From Sclerodactyla briareus (taxonomy: Eukaryota; Echinodermata; Holothuroidea; Dendrochirotida; Sclerodactylidae), in contig JAODTK010005842.1 of assembly GCA_026419785.1 (NCBI GenBank), forward strand, positions 1 to 64,000: a DNA stretch of 64,000 nt, read 5' to 3'. Shown one piece after another: positions 35,510 through 48,392 of this stretch (positions are counted from its first letter, which is position 1; every line of letters starts with the position of its first letter). The notes under the pieces were generated by a model. It saw only the letters and a list, made by a program, of their open reading frames with translations, was not told where the DNA came from and made no database searches. The position numbers were made by a program, and so were the translations under genes.

Positions 35510-37835
35510 GTGTATCCTATCTATATCTTCCATCCACGATTTTATAGTCTTTGGGAAGATGATTACGTGATCTTAAACTCGAGCGCGGAACTTGGCAAAA
35601 CTATAGAAAGATAAGAAGGCGCGGCGAGGCGTCGGCGCCCGAAATTTTGCAGCTTTAATAATAGGAATTTTGTCCACTATAAAGAGGTTTGGAAAATAAA
35701 ATGTCGGGGCACAAAGCTCTCGTCGGGTTGTGTCCTTTAAGCGTACACTCGGGCTCCCGACTAGAATGGTAAAAAATTCCCATCGGGAGGGGGGGGGGGA
35801 AAGGGTTTTCCCCGACGCTGGCGCCATCCCTTGCACAGCAGATTCAACATGGAGAGAATCTTGAGGGAACTGGTCTCCCACAGGAAGCCATACCGGGTTT
35901 CCAACGAAAATTGAGCATGAAAAAATCTCTTTACCTCCTCTTTTCATCCCGGGAGAGCGCCTTTTATTTTGTGGGAGAGCCGCCATTATTTTGAAGGGCG
36001 CCAATTTTACGTTGAATAAGACTTACTGTCTATTCATTAGGCAGCTCTCACTTCTTCTAACACGTGTAAGCGGAATATAACTCATTATTCTGTCTCGTTT
36101 CCAGGCACATGAGGAGTATATCGAGACATTATTATGGATCGGACGGGCGGAATAATTAGTAATTAGTTTATTTTTTAATAAATCGGGATAGGCAGAATAA
36201 CAGAAAACTATCCATTAAAAAGACGAAGCTCACCAAATATGAGTGATCCCACACACACTATTCATGACCTTCTAAATTACAACCAGGTCAGGCTTCCGAC
36301 TCCAGGTCCCGTCACATACATCCAAATTCCGCCGAACCTTTCTCCCGGGTGCCATATGACATCACTTCAACACACTGCCACACGCTTAGCCAATTCTTTT
36401 TATCGTTATATTTTGCCTATAGTCTTCTTAACGGTTTCAAGGTGTTTTTATAGTGTTCCATATTCTTTACTGTATGTTTCGTACCAAAATGTGTACTGGT
36501 CGCGGAGATTCAATTTCCCGTTTTTCTTTGAATGGACAGTAAATGTTCTATCTATCTACTTATATGAATTGAAAGCTGAGGTAAGGACCAGCTAAGTCAT
36601 TTGATGAACGGAGATAGGCGGGATAACGAGCCACTAAGTCATTATTATGCCCTCCGAAATGACTAATAATGAGAAAGACGTCGTGATTACGGCTGTGAAC
36701 TGTGCCATATGACTCAGGACCTCATTATTACGGCACTGAAAGTAAGAAAAAGTGACGGGTAATACCATGACCTGCCTTGAATTTTATCGCAATTAATGGC
36801 GATCATTTTTGTCCACCGATTTATTGGGCGATAAAAACGGAGCAATTTTCTCATTATGTGGCTTGAACATAGGTGGAATAAATGACTTCTAGGTCGTTAT
36901 TACGCTTAAGATTCACGTATCAGAACTAGTAAAGCAACTAATTTTTGGCGCCCTTCGGCGTTTCCACCATATTGAACGCCGCTCTGTAGTAACCGTCAAC
37001 GCGCCTCGGGGAATTTTGGTTCCGCTGCACACTTGCCCACCTGATACTTTGAAACAAACGAGACTAGCGTCTTTATACGGGCAGTGCAGTGTACGGGCAG
37101 TGTGACGGAAACTTTTCATTCCATATAGTTGGATAGAGGCGTGCTGGATTAGCAGCTAGAGGTAAAATATCGCACCGATCGTCAAAGCGGGCTAAATACA
37201 AGCCAAAACGAACTTCCATTTTTCAAAAAACCGTGGAGACGACTGACGAAGAGTTGTCGATAGCTAATCATCGTCTGAGAGATTTGTGGAAGTTGGGAAT
37301 GCTCCTCTCGTTCTGCTAATACCATTTCGCATGATAGCACATCACAGAGCGTCCCCCTCCTGAGGTGGCCTCACCAGCGGCAGGTGGTGGTGGCGGCGAC
37401 GTAACGACAGTCCTGGCATATCTGAGGTTGATAATCGTTCCACCATCCAGTCCTACCTATGAATCGTTTCCGGTAAACAAAGGCGCTTAAACGCTGTTGC
37501 TTGGTGTACTGCACCCAAGCTACTAGCCGGTACTAATTGTAGAACTGGCCGAAACATTTAGATCGGGCTCGGAGCAAGACGAAATGTGTTTTGGAACGAT
37601 TTTAAAACTGGAGCTCCGTCACACGCCCATGCGCATGTAACCTGATCGGCTATCACTTAATTGGCTGTATTTGCCTGTGACTGACTCGTCGTGAGGTTGC
37701 CCTCATTGACATAAGTTTTTTCTTACATATTTAGTTCTTGCGTCATTTTAACTGATCAAAATGCTATATAGCTTTCAAAGATGCAACAATTCTCCTTAAC
37801 AATCCACAAAACGTAGATAATATATTCATTCTTGA
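35510..37835. other. Unassigned DNA
   Basis: Open frames of 143 codons (35573-36004, minus) and 118 codons (36239-36595, plus) show no recognised motif. A G-run lies at about 35790. Confidence 0.4.
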
Positions 37836-37844
37836 AGGCTGAGT

Positions 37845-38009
37845 AAACACAGCTGAAAAAACCCTCAAGTGCCGTTTCCTGGCGTCTGGGAGGCTGTGGA
37901 AAGCAAAAACTTTCTTGTGCGCTCCGCGCCAACCTATGGTGGCGCCCGCTTAGATGGTCGTCTAGCAAATCATCCCCCCCACTTCAAAACAAAAATCTAC
38001 GCCCCTGGT
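37845..38009 (+). repeat. Repeat with 'agtgccgtttcctg' and 'ggtggcgcccgc' blocks, ending in a hAT-like terminus
   Basis: Shares 'aagtgccgtttcctg', 'gcgctccgcgccaac' and 'tggtggcgcc' with segments at 54960-55110, 55395-55450, 55805-55915 and, inverted, 59400-59450. It ends in 'ctacgcccctg', the reverse complement of a CAGGGGCGTAG left terminus. The matching left end was not found. Confidence 0.55.
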
Positions 38010-38174
38010 GTTAATTGAATTCATTATTTGTGAATATGATATGTATCGTCATAAATGCAGTAATCAATAAATTTTTTACAACTATTTTGTCTATTGTGAG
38101 AGTGTTTGTTTTTCTGTTGTCTGGTATCGTTCAAATGGTGTGTAAAACTCAATGATTGATTGCTGCAAAACTTT

Positions 38175-38505
38175 AACCAAATGATCTAGGATTAGTTTGA
38201 TTCGTAGAGCTCCAGACTGCAGATTGATGACAGGATTGGAGTCCATATCTTGCAAAACCCGGTCAGCTTTCCTCCAGTGACCTGAGAATGCACTATATCT
38301 CCATTGCCCCCCTACCCACCCAGGGGATGATTGGGGACCTGTGATGAAACTGAGTACAATCTGTGGCCCATATGGGCTAGCAGTTTGTCTTAGAGCAAAC
38401 TGGTTTCCAATGATCAGGGTAATATCTTTATGAAATGCTTTGCTGCATTAGGACAGCCGTATATGATATACGCAGGCGCTATACAAACGCTGGGATAGTT
38501 TATAG
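38175..38505 (+). repeat. tRNA-derived SINE with 'ggcgctata' tail
   Basis: The head has a tRNA-like 'gattcgtagagctccagact' and a box-B-like 'ggattggagtcc'. The body matches 16190-16436 in order, with 'cagggtaatatctttatgaa' and 'caggcgctatacaaacgc' near the 3' end. Confidence 0.6.
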
Positions 38506-38530
38506 TGAACCACTTTTGACTAAGTATTTG

Positions 38531-39800
38531 CAGTGGCGTAACTGGCATTATAAAAAGTGGTAGGGCAGGGATGAAAATAGGCTAAATGTGCCGACAGCAT
38601 AAGGTCAGTGTTCCAACATACTTTATGGCGAGGTTTTCAGAACATGCGTTGGGGCTAGTCCCTGTTGGTAATATGCGGAATACGAGTACTACCTCTTTGA
38701 CTATCCGAACACTGCAATGCTCTTGCCTAATTAAAACACAGTAGGCCTCTCAAATCGCCTGGAAGAGGATGTTCCAGTTGCAAAAAAAGGTTGTCATGTT
38801 CACACAAATATTTCATGGATAATAATTGGGGGAGGCAGGCTTAGGATAATTTTGGTGAGTGGATTCCCATAGCTTCCATTGACTGCGCATGGACACTGAT
38901 ACATTAATGATTGGTCATCGTCATAGACGAACAGGAAATTCCATGCAGCCGTGAATTACCCACGAACCCTCCCTTTTAGTGACCAATTTGTAGAAACAGG
39001 TATATCCTCTATACATAAACAGCAGAGTATCCAGACGCCAGCTAGCAACCCATATATTACCGCCCTATAGCTAAACATAAATCAGGTCATACATTGCATG
39101 TAGACCTCTATAAAATTTTTTTTCGAAAATTACAATGGACGTTGCATGACGCCGAATCAAACACAATAATGGAATGCTGCTCACATTTATAGTTAATTAA
39201 GATGCTATACAAAATAGCTGTGGCAAGTAGGCCTAATTCAAGCTTTGAGGAGCTCAAAGACAGCACGCGTTATCCCATGTCACCCATGGTAGCGTCTCCT
39301 ATGCTTATGCTGGGGGCATATGACCCCCCCCCCCTCCCAGATAAAAGACACCCTGTACGCCCCCCTGCTCCCCTGTTCCTCTCACCTGCATTTAGGACAA
39401 TTCATGCTGTTTCAACACTGGGTTGTACATTCAAATTTTCCTTGGGACTTTTGGACGACTTGCATTCCTGCTTACGGCCGCAGCTTTTCAGCACCCCCCC
39501 CCTTTGTCCCTCCGTTTCTCCAGATAATTAAACGTCCAATGACACTCCTATTCCGTCCGATGTGTGTTCAATTCTGAGGAGGGGGGGGGGGGGGGCGGGT
39601 GCCCCCACATTGTCAAAAACATAATACATTTTATTCATGCCCTCCTTCGGCTAGCTCGTTCATAGACAAGATTATGTCTCCCTTAGCAAAAATTTAAAAA
39701 CGAGAGAGCAATTTATAAAGGCCCTATCAACTGCGTTGTGAAAACTTATTTTGAAATGGCTCAATATTGCTATCACTTCCTGCTGCGAAGCGTTGATTTA
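38531..39800. other. Unassigned DNA starting with a hAT-like left terminus
   Basis: CAGTGGCGTAACTGG at 38531 resembles the left ends at 53973 and 59302; no right partner was found. C- and G-runs lie at 39326-39336 and 39580-39597. No gene seen. Confidence 0.35.
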
Positions 39801-39806
39801 TGGAAA

Positions 39807-41218
39807 GGCCAAATTGCCCCAATAATAATTCGAAAAAACCAGTTTATCGACCGGATAAACCAGTTTATCGTCCGAGAATCCAAGTTTATCGATTGATTAA
39901 CCAAGCTTTCGATTGATTGATAAACCAAGATTCACGCCGATAAACCAAGATTCTCGCCGATAAACTTGGTTTCTCGGAATTAATTAACTTGGTATTCGAC
40001 CGAAAATCTTAGATTATCGCCGATAACTCGATTTTCGATCATATAAACTTGGATTCTCGACCGTAAAACTTGGTTTATCGGGCGGGAATCTTGGTTTATC
40101 GGGCGAGAAGCTTGGTTTATCATCGATAATCCAGGTTTATCAAGTGATAAACTTGGTTACTCGGTCGATAAACTTGGTTTATCGAATTAGTGGGCCATTT
40201 GCTTGCCATAAACTTGTTGCTCGGCCGATAACTTGGGTTCTCGGAAAGAACTTGGTATTTCGACCGACAATCTTAGATTCTCGCCGATATCTGGATTTTC
40301 GATCGATAATTAGGTTTTATCGGCGAGAAGAATTCGGTTTTATCAATCGAGATTCTTGGTTTATCAATTGATGAACTTGGGTTCTCGGGATATAACAACC
40401 ACTTGGATTCTCGGTTGATAAACTTGGATTCTTGATTCACGCAGTGCAGTTACATGAGGAGCTGAGCAAGTTTGCACTGTGTATGGCGAGCCAAATGCCC
40501 AATAATTCGAAAAACCATGAGTTTATCGACCGATAAAACAAGTTTATCGACCGAGAATCAAGTTATCAATTGATAAACAAGCTTCTCGATTGATTAAACC
40601 AAGATTCCGCCATAAACCAAGATTCTCGCCCGATAAACTTGGTTTCTCGGAATTATTAACTTGGTATTCGACCGAAAATCTAGATTCTCGCGAGGAGAAT
40701 GGAAAACTGGGATTTTCGATCGATATAACTTGGATTCTCGACCAGAAAACTTGGGCTTTATCGGGCGAGAATCTTGGTTTATCGGCGTGAATCTTGGTCA
40801 CAGTATCAATCGAGAATCTTGGTTATCAAATTGAATACAATTGGTTTATCGGTCGATAAACTTGGTTTATCGAATTATTGGCGCATTTGGCTTCATAACT
40901 TGGGTTTTCTCGGCCGATAAACTTGGTTTCTCGGAAGATAACTGGTCTATTTCGACCGAAACATCTTTAGATATCGCAAATTAAACTTGGATTTTCAATT
41001 CGATTAAAACTTGATCTCGACGAGAAACTTGGTTCATCGGGGACGAGAATCTTCAAGTTGGTTTATCGGCGAGAAACCAGGTTTATCAACAGAGAATCCA
41101 AGTTTATCAAACGAGAATCCAAGTTTATCAATTCATAAACTTGGATTCTCGGTCCATAAACTTGGTTTATCGGTGCGATAAACTTGGTTTTTAGAATTAT
41201 TGGGCATTTTGGCTTGCC
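39807..41218. mobile_element. Fold-back array of 'gataaacttggtttatcg' units with inverted termini
   Basis: About 1.4 kb is built almost wholly of 15-20-bp words such as 'gataaacttggtttatcg', 'cgagaatccaagtttatc' and 'aaccaagattctcg', in both orientations. The outer ends are inverted: 'ggccaaattgccccaataa' plus 'ttcgaaaaaacc' at 39807, and the reverse complement of 'gaattattgggcattttggc' at 41218. The same right-type end recurs at 40165-40205 and 40855-40895, and a left-type end at 40485-40530, so several units of about 400 bp have been joined. No coding capacity. Confidence 0.8.
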
Positions 41219-41601
41219 ATAAGCGTGGCGAGGAGCTGGAACTCACAGGCCCAGGATTCCGATGTTGGCGCAAACCTACTAGTGCATAACTGGCCCTGCC
41301 GTCAGTTAGCACAGCGTAGGCTTACAGTAAACACAGCATTTTTTTTTTTTCATGCGTATCAGTTTTAGGACGACGGCCCTGGGCCTAAATTTGCCATTGG
41401 AGTTGCAAGGATTCAATGCTGTAGACCATGTTACTTGGGGCCCTAATTCAAGCTACAAATGGGCGCCTCCACGTTATTCATTTTTTTATTAACTCAATCC
41501 CCCATTGAAATCCGGCAGATAAAACAGAGCTCTGTGAAAGAGAAGAGATCACTGATAGGCGAACGCCAGTTATGATTTAGTCTACACTGTGCCTGCTTTA
41601 A

Positions 41602-42430
41602 AAAGCGCGTTTCCTATGCACGCGGGCGGGCGGGCGGGCGGGCGTCAAATCGCTCAATCGTTATTTTCAATGGAGCCTGTTTCCAGGCACGCAGGACGGG
41701 CGGGCGCTGACGGGGCGTTTTCTCGAAACGGTCATTTAGCGATTTTTTCCGCCCGCCGCGTGTCGGCGTCTGTTGTTTCGTAATCGATTTCAGGGGATGT
41801 CCCTGCAATCTTACCGCGTGAGGCCGGATTAATGGAGAGTAGAGGACAATTTTAGGTTCAAATAATGTTCCAAGTTTTAATGGGGGGCCCCCGTAATCGT
41901 TGACATTCAGACAATGGTTTTCAGGAACATGAACCCGGGTGTTAAGGTGTTGAACACTAGTTATGCTCCCGGTGTTTTGACATACAAACCCGTCCCACGA
42001 CAACAACGACAACAACAGTGGACAACAACAACAACAACAACAACGACAACAACGACAACAACGACAATTAACGACAACAACGACAACAACAACAACCAAC
42101 AACGACAACATTAACAACGACAACGACGACAAAGACAACAACGACCGACAACCACAACAACAACAAAACAACGGAACAAGCACGACAAAGAAAAACGACA
42201 ACAACAACAACAAACAAACAATATAATAACAATAATAACAATAATAACAAGTATACACAAACTAAACCAATAATAATAATAACAATATAATAATAGTAGG
42301 CTACATCGGTTCTTATATAACGCATATACACACTAGAAGTGAGATGAGGTGCGTGACTCGAGAAAACGCCCGCCCGCCCGCGTGCATGGAAACGGGTCTT
42401 TCCAAAAGCCCGCCCGCCCGCCCGGCCGCT
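41602..42430 (+). mobile_element. TTAA-flanked TIR element, copy A
   Basis: It begins just after TTAA (41598-41601) with 'aaagcgcgtttcctatgcac' and (GGGC)n, and ends in (CGCC)n with 'cgcgtgcatggaaacg' before the next TTAA (42431-42434). The terminal motif occurs twice at each end. The core has 'gaggacaattttaggttcaa', 'ttttcaggaacatgaaccc' and a CAA/CGA array (42001-42240). No coding sequence. Confidence 0.7.
42001..42240 (+). repeat. CAACAACGA microsatellite in copy A
   Basis: Imperfect (CAA)n/(CGACAA)n grading into AAC/AAT trinucleotides at its 3' side. It yields long Thr/Asn and Val/Cys frames with no gene behind them. Confidence 0.95.
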
Positions 42431-42434
42431 TTAA

Positions 42435-43337
42435 AGCGCGTTTCCCATGCACGCGGGCGGGCGGGCGGGCGGGCGGGCGTTTTAAATCGTCATCGTTATT
42501 TTCAAGGAGCGTTCCATGCACGCGGGCTGGGCGGGGCGGGAGGGGCGGCGGCGTTTTATCGGTTTTAATCGGTCATGTAGCGATTTTTTCCGCCGCCCGC
42601 GTGTCCGCGTGGTATTTCGCAATCATTCCCGGGGATTCCCTTGCAAATCTTACCGGCTTGAAGCAGGATAATGGAGAGCAGGGACAATTTTATGTTCAAA
42701 TAATGTTTCCAACAACATTCGTACTGTTTCACATAGGATGACGATTTATACGATTGTTGTTCGAATATTCAACGGTAGACACCTATTTGAACCATATTTA
42801 CATGTTTAAACGATGATCTGTCAAGTATTTGCTAATATTAAACTCAAGACCTGTCAATTGTGAAGTTTTAATGGTGGGCCGTAATCGTGACATTCAGAAC
42901 AATGGTGTTCAGAAATGAACAACGGTGTAGGTTTAAACATAGTATGCGTCCGGTGTGTGACAACAACGTCAACGACAACAACGACAATGACAACAACGAC
43001 AACAACAACAACGACAAACGACGGACAACGACGCAACAAACGAAAACAAACGGCAACAACAAAACAACAACAACACGCAACGACAACAACACAAAAAACA
43101 GACAACAATAAAAAATAATAACAATAATAACAATATAATAACAATAATAAAACAATAAAATAATAACAATTATTAATAATGTAGGCTACATTGGTCTTAT
43201 ATAGCGCAGATACACACTAATAGTGAGAAGAGGTGCGTGAACCGAGAACACGCCCGCCCGCCCGCGTTGCATGGAAACGAGTTCCAAAACGCCCGCCCGC
43301 CCGTCCGCCCGCCCGCCGCCGTGCATGAAAACGCCGC
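42435..43337 (+). mobile_element. TTAA-flanked TIR element, copy B
   Basis: It starts 'agcgcgtttcccatgcac' after TTAA (42431-42434) and ends 'ccgtgcatgaaaacgccgc' before TTAA (43338-43341). It shares its core with copy A, plus a segment with 'ttcaacggtagacacctatt' and 'ctgtcaattgtgaag', and the CAA/CGA array at 42958-43175. Confidence 0.72.
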
Positions 43338-45523
43338 TTAAATGCTATTGGCCAATCAGCGCCACTCCGCCGTCACGGGCAGTGAACACGACAATTACTT
43401 TCAATAGGCCAAGTCTGACGCTGCGCGTGCGAGACCTACCGCTCGGGGCATGCGCGTTCCTGGTTGTTGAATTATGTCGAACCGTACCATGCATGTTCGC
43501 CAAGTTCAATGCTACTGAATATCATAGATCACATAAGTGCATCCTACAACGGAAGTTGATCTGTATCTGTTGAATATTGTGCAAACTCCTTGGTGTAAGG
43601 ATTATCCCGCACAGGGCACAAGTGAGGAAATTTAAGTAGCCGATGTTTACTACACTTGCAAGAAGAAGTGCTCGACTGAATCCCGAAATGAGCGTCCCGT
43701 AGAATATCCTTCGGTGATCGAGGTATGATCTCGAAATGTTCTGGAATTATTAGTACGGTTGCAAAACGTTGGCGTGTCCAGTCTGATTGAGCCGAAAACT
43801 AAAGAAATTAGGTCACCCTGATGTGATGTTTAGGGGATAAATACGAGGGTGGCGAGGTCTTTTGTTGCATTAGACAATGATGACGTCATTCGGGAGGCTC
43901 AAAACCCCGAGCGAAGGCGAGGGTTTTGCACTCTACGATGAGTCTTCTGAGGTCCTTAAATGCAACAAAGGACCGAGGCACCCGAGTTTGTACGCCATTC
44001 ATAAATACAACTCGAAAAGTAAAAAGGAACTCGGAAAACGGAGTTTAAGTGATTTTCGCTTGTTCAATAAACATTCTCCTAAATCGGGTCAGTGACATTC
44101 ATAATGGCGAATCCTCCGATACTACATAGTCCGAGCAACGCAAAAAGAATATCGTTCGAATCAAGGGGGAGGTCTACTGTGCATACACAAAATACAGCCT
44201 AACCCACGTATGGCAGTTTATGCACTGTTTATGATCTAAAGAATGAACATTGTACCAACTCCAGTCCACGAAGAAATTTGAACCCGCCCTGCGGCAAGAT
44301 TGCAATCTAGAAAAACACCTATCACTATCGATTCGCAGCTTGCAGAAGAACAACCTCTAGGTAATAACCAAGACATACCGGTAACTTTGCTGGGTGGACG
44401 CAATGTATTTGTCATTATTTTTGAGGTTCACTCATTCGAAACCGACAAGCTGTGTCGCGACTGTAGCCTAACGTTTTGTAACGTTAATAGCCACTAGATC
44501 ACCTACGCGAGACGGGACCCGGCAAACAGTAACCGTATTTCGAAGGCTTTTGATACAGTGTAGGGCGATATTGCAATGCCAGACCCAATTGTTCCATTAT
44601 CCAGAAATAATAATTCAACATGGACAATAGGTTAGCTGCGTGGTGTTCGCCGTTGGACCTACTATTTGACAATATGCGCGTAGCCTAGCCCTGTATTTTG
44701 TGACATGACAGGCGGCAGTGCATATTTAGCGGTGTTAATGATGGTGGTGGTGTAAATCGAGAATAGCAGCTCGGGCGCGGGGCTCTGCACCAAACATTGT
44801 GTGTTGATATGTAGATTGTTTACAACTCCATACAGTGTCAGACTGTCTTGTGCGTGCTGGCTATGTACGGTATATGTGACGTAGGAATGTACCATTGGAA
44901 GTTGCTGGGAGTGATGTCACAATGTATACCATAGAACTATCCAAAAACAAAGGTTGACATGTTTTACGTTGACTTGGGTGCTGGCTGTACTTTAGGTACA
45001 GTTACTATGGCTGCACACCAGCTAAAAATAAGATTCAGATAATAATAAATTTCCTAAGTCACAGGAAATATGCACAGCACCCTTACCCTCGATTCAAATC
45101 GATACTGGTCTCGATTCAAAACTTTGGGCCAATCAGATTGCAGGAAACCAATAGGTATTTATGAATGCGGGATTAACCGGTTACGTGCGAAACTCATCTA
45201 AGGTAAGGATTCGGTTACGTCGGTGCGTGTACGTGCGCTCGTATCCATCACAATACAGGTAGAGATCATCCAACTTCAATTTGCGACCTGGCGTGGCCTG
45301 AGGCTGGTAGCCTAATTCCGAAAATCGGCAAATTGATTTCAGTCTTTGTGACTGTTTCCATCGTTTATTAATGGTCAAAACTCAATTTTGTAGTAGAAAT
45401 TATGTATCTCTCGTACATGTTATATATAATTTTGAGAAAAAAGTCTGATTAGTGGGCAGGCCCGACCGAGTTCCGAATGTGCGAATTGAGGCCGTCGTTC
45501 GAAATATTTACTACTTCAAGAAT
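42640..45523 (+). repeat. Tandem duplication, unit 1 (about 2.9 kb)
   Basis: It runs from the core of copy B through unique-looking DNA with 'ccgtcacgggcagtgaacac', 'ggtcaccctgatgtgatg', 'ctgtgtcgcgactgtagcct' and 'ttccgaatgtgcgaattgag'. Unit 2 repeats all of these in order. CpG is frequent for this window. No exon or protein motif was recognised in it. Confidence 0.85.
43844..43987. repeat. Hairpin element in unit 1
   Basis: The ends 'cgagggtggcgaggtctttt' and the reverse complement of 'aaaggaccgaggcacccgag' pair, with 'gttgcatt/aatgcaac' continuing inward. A second, inner inverted pair is 'aaaaccccgagc/gagggtttt'. The diverged counterpart in unit 2 is at 46666-46814. Confidence 0.6.
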
Positions 45524-45527
45524 CATA

Positions 45528-46236
45528 TTTCCTTGCAATCTTACCGGCTTGGAGCTGGACTTAATAATGGAGAGCAGAGAGACACTTTTAGGTTCAAATA
45601 TAATGTTCCAAAACAACACTTCGGAACTGTTTCAACAATAGGGAGAGATTTTCATACAGTTGGTCTCATATTCAACGGTAGACACCTATTTGAAACACAT
45701 ATTTACATGTTTAAACCAATTGATATGTCAAGTATTGCTAATTAAAATCTCCAAGACCTGTCAATTGTGAAGTTTTTAATGGTGGGCCGTAATCGTTGAC
45801 AGTCAGAACAATTGGTTTTCAGAAAAATGAACACCGGTGGTAGGTTTAAACCATACATGGTTCCGGTGTTTGACAACAAACGTCAACGACAACAAACGAC
45901 AATGACAACAACGGACAACAACAACAACGACACGACAACAACGACGACAACAACGACAACAACAACAACAAACAAAAAACAACGGCAAGACAACAACGAC
46001 AAGACATCAACAACAATACAAAATACTAACAATAATAACAATATAATAACAATAAAACATAAAATAAAACATATTAATAAGAGTAGGCTACATTGGTTCT
46101 TAGATAGGCATGTACACACTAAAAGTGCGAAGAGGGGCGTGATCGAGAAAACGCCGCACGGCCTGCGTGCATGGAAACGGTCTTCCAAAACGCCCGACCG
46201 CCGTCGCCCGCCCGACCGCGTGTATGGAAAAACGCA
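45528..46236 (+). mobile_element. TIR element, copy C (left end missing)
   Basis: Contains 'aatcttaccggcttggag', the CAA/CGA array (45873-46080) and right termini 'gcctgcgtgcatggaaacgg' and 'accgcgtgtatggaaaaacg'. It is part of tandem unit 2. Confidence 0.65.
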
Positions 46237-48385
46237 GTCATAATGCTATGCCAAATCGCGTTCTCCGCCGTCACGGGCAGTGAACACGCCCAATACTTCA
46301 ATAGGCCAAGTGGCACGCCTGGCGTGCGAGAACTACCCCTTCGGGGCCATGCGCGTTCCTGGTTGGTTGCATTAATTGTTCGCACCGTACAGCATGTTCG
46401 CCAGTAGTTCCATGCTACGGAATATCATAGCTCACATAAGGGCATACATCAAAGGAGTGGATCGGTATCTGTTGAGTACTGTGCAAATCCTTGGTGTAGG
46501 ATATCCCGCCACAGGGCCCACAGTTGAGGAAATTTAAGTAGCCGATGTTTACTACACTTGCGGTTTACCTACGGTTGCAAAACGTTGGCGTGTCGTCCTT
46601 GACTTGGCCGAAAACTAAACGTAAACATTAGGTCACCCTGATGTGATGCTTTAGGGGATAAACTACCGAAGGCTGCGAGGTCGTTTGTTGCTTTAAGACC
46701 AATGTGACGTATCGTGGAGGCTCAAAACCCCGAGCCGAAGGCGAGGGTTGTTTTGCATATACGAGACGTCCTTCGAGGTCTTTCAAATGCAAACAAAAGG
46801 ACGAGGCACCCTCGTTTTTATCGCCCTTCATAAATACAACTCGAAAAAGTATAAAAAGACTCGGAAAAATGAGTTTACGTCGATTTTTCGTTGTTCAATA
46901 AACATTCTCTCACTAAATCGGGTCAGTACATCATCATGGCGAATTCTCCGATACTACATAGTCAGAGCAAGCAAAACGAATAGTTAGACAAGGGCTGGAG
47001 CGTTCTAATGTGCAATTTACACAACATACAGCCTAACCCACTGTATTCAGTTTCTGCACTGTTTATGATGAAGAGATGAACCTTGTACTCAACTCCAAGT
47101 CCCACGCAAGAAATTTGAACCCGACCTGCGGCAAGATGCCACTAGAAAACACCTACACTATCGATCGCAGCCTGCAGATAGACAACCTATAGGTTCGATA
47201 ACCAAAGACATCAAGGTAACTTTGCTGGTGGAAAGCAATGTATTTTTAAGTATTTTTGAGGTCACTCATTTCGAACCGACAAGCTGTGTCGCGACTGTAG
47301 CCTAACGTTTTGGAACGTAAGAGCCACTGATCACCTACGCGAGACGTGTGACCCGGCCAACATTACAGGATTTCGAAGGCTTTTGATACAGTGTAGGAGA
47401 TATTTGCACTGCCACGACCCATTGTTCCCATGAGACAATAATAATTCACCACCCTGGCCTAGGTTAGCTGCGTGGGTGTTCGACGTTGACTAATATTTGA
47501 CATATGACGTCGCCTAGCCCTGATTTTGGGCCATGACAGGCTGCAGTGCAGTTTTAGCGGTGATTAATGATGTTGTGTGTGTGTGGAAATGGGAGCCTAG
47601 CAGCGGGCGCGGGCTCTGCACAAACTTTGGTGTGATATGTAGCTTGTTTACCTCCAGTAACAGTGTCAGACTGGTCCATGTGCGTGCTGTGCTATGTACG
47701 GTATACTGTAGACTGTAGGAATGTAACATTGGAATGTTGCTGGGAGTGATTTGTCACAATGTATTACATAGCAACTATCCCCAAAAAACCCAAGGTTGAT
47801 ATGTGTTTAAGTGGACTTTGTGGCGGGCTTGTCCATTTAGTACAGTTACTATGGCTGCACACCAGTAAATAATCAGATCCAGATAATTAAATTCTCATCA
47901 GTCACAGGAATATTGCCAAGCACCCTACCTCGATTCAAATCGATTAAGGTCTAGATTCAACTCTTTGGCCAATCAGTTGCAGGAAACCAATAAAGCTATT
48001 GATGAATGCAGGATTAACACGGTTACGTGCGAAACTTCATCTCAGTTAATGGATTCGAGTTACGTCGGTGCGTGTACGGGCGCTCGTATCAATCACAATA
48101 CATGTATAGTCATCCACCGTTCATTGCGAACCTGCCGTGGCCTGAGCTGGTTACCGCTGGTAGCATAAGTGCAGAAAATCGGCAATTGTTCTGAGTCCTT
48201 GTGACTGTTTTCCATCGTTTATAATGGTTCAAAAAACTCAATTTTGTAGTAGAAATTATGTATCTTCTCGTACCTGTTATATAATTTCTTGAGAAAAAAA
48301 GTCGAATGTAGTGGCAGGCCCGACCGAGTTCCGAATGTGCGAATTGAGGCGTCGTTCGAAATAACTTACTTCAAATAGAATAACG
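45530..48385 (+). repeat. Tandem duplication, unit 2
   Basis: It repeats unit 1 along its whole length. The two copies differ by many one- to few-base indels, often at homopolymers, as well as substitutions. The junction at about 45524 joins 'tcgttcgaaatatttac' to the interior of the element core, so copy C lacks its left terminus. Confidence 0.85.
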
Positions 48386-48392
48386 GAATTAA

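Noticed and set aside
41614-42258. A 214-codon minus-strand frame rich in Val, Cys and Leu, and Thr/Asn-rich plus-strand frames at 41914-42114 and 42887-43118.
   Set aside because: They are translations of the CAA/CGA microsatellite, open only because the repeat has no stop in some frames.
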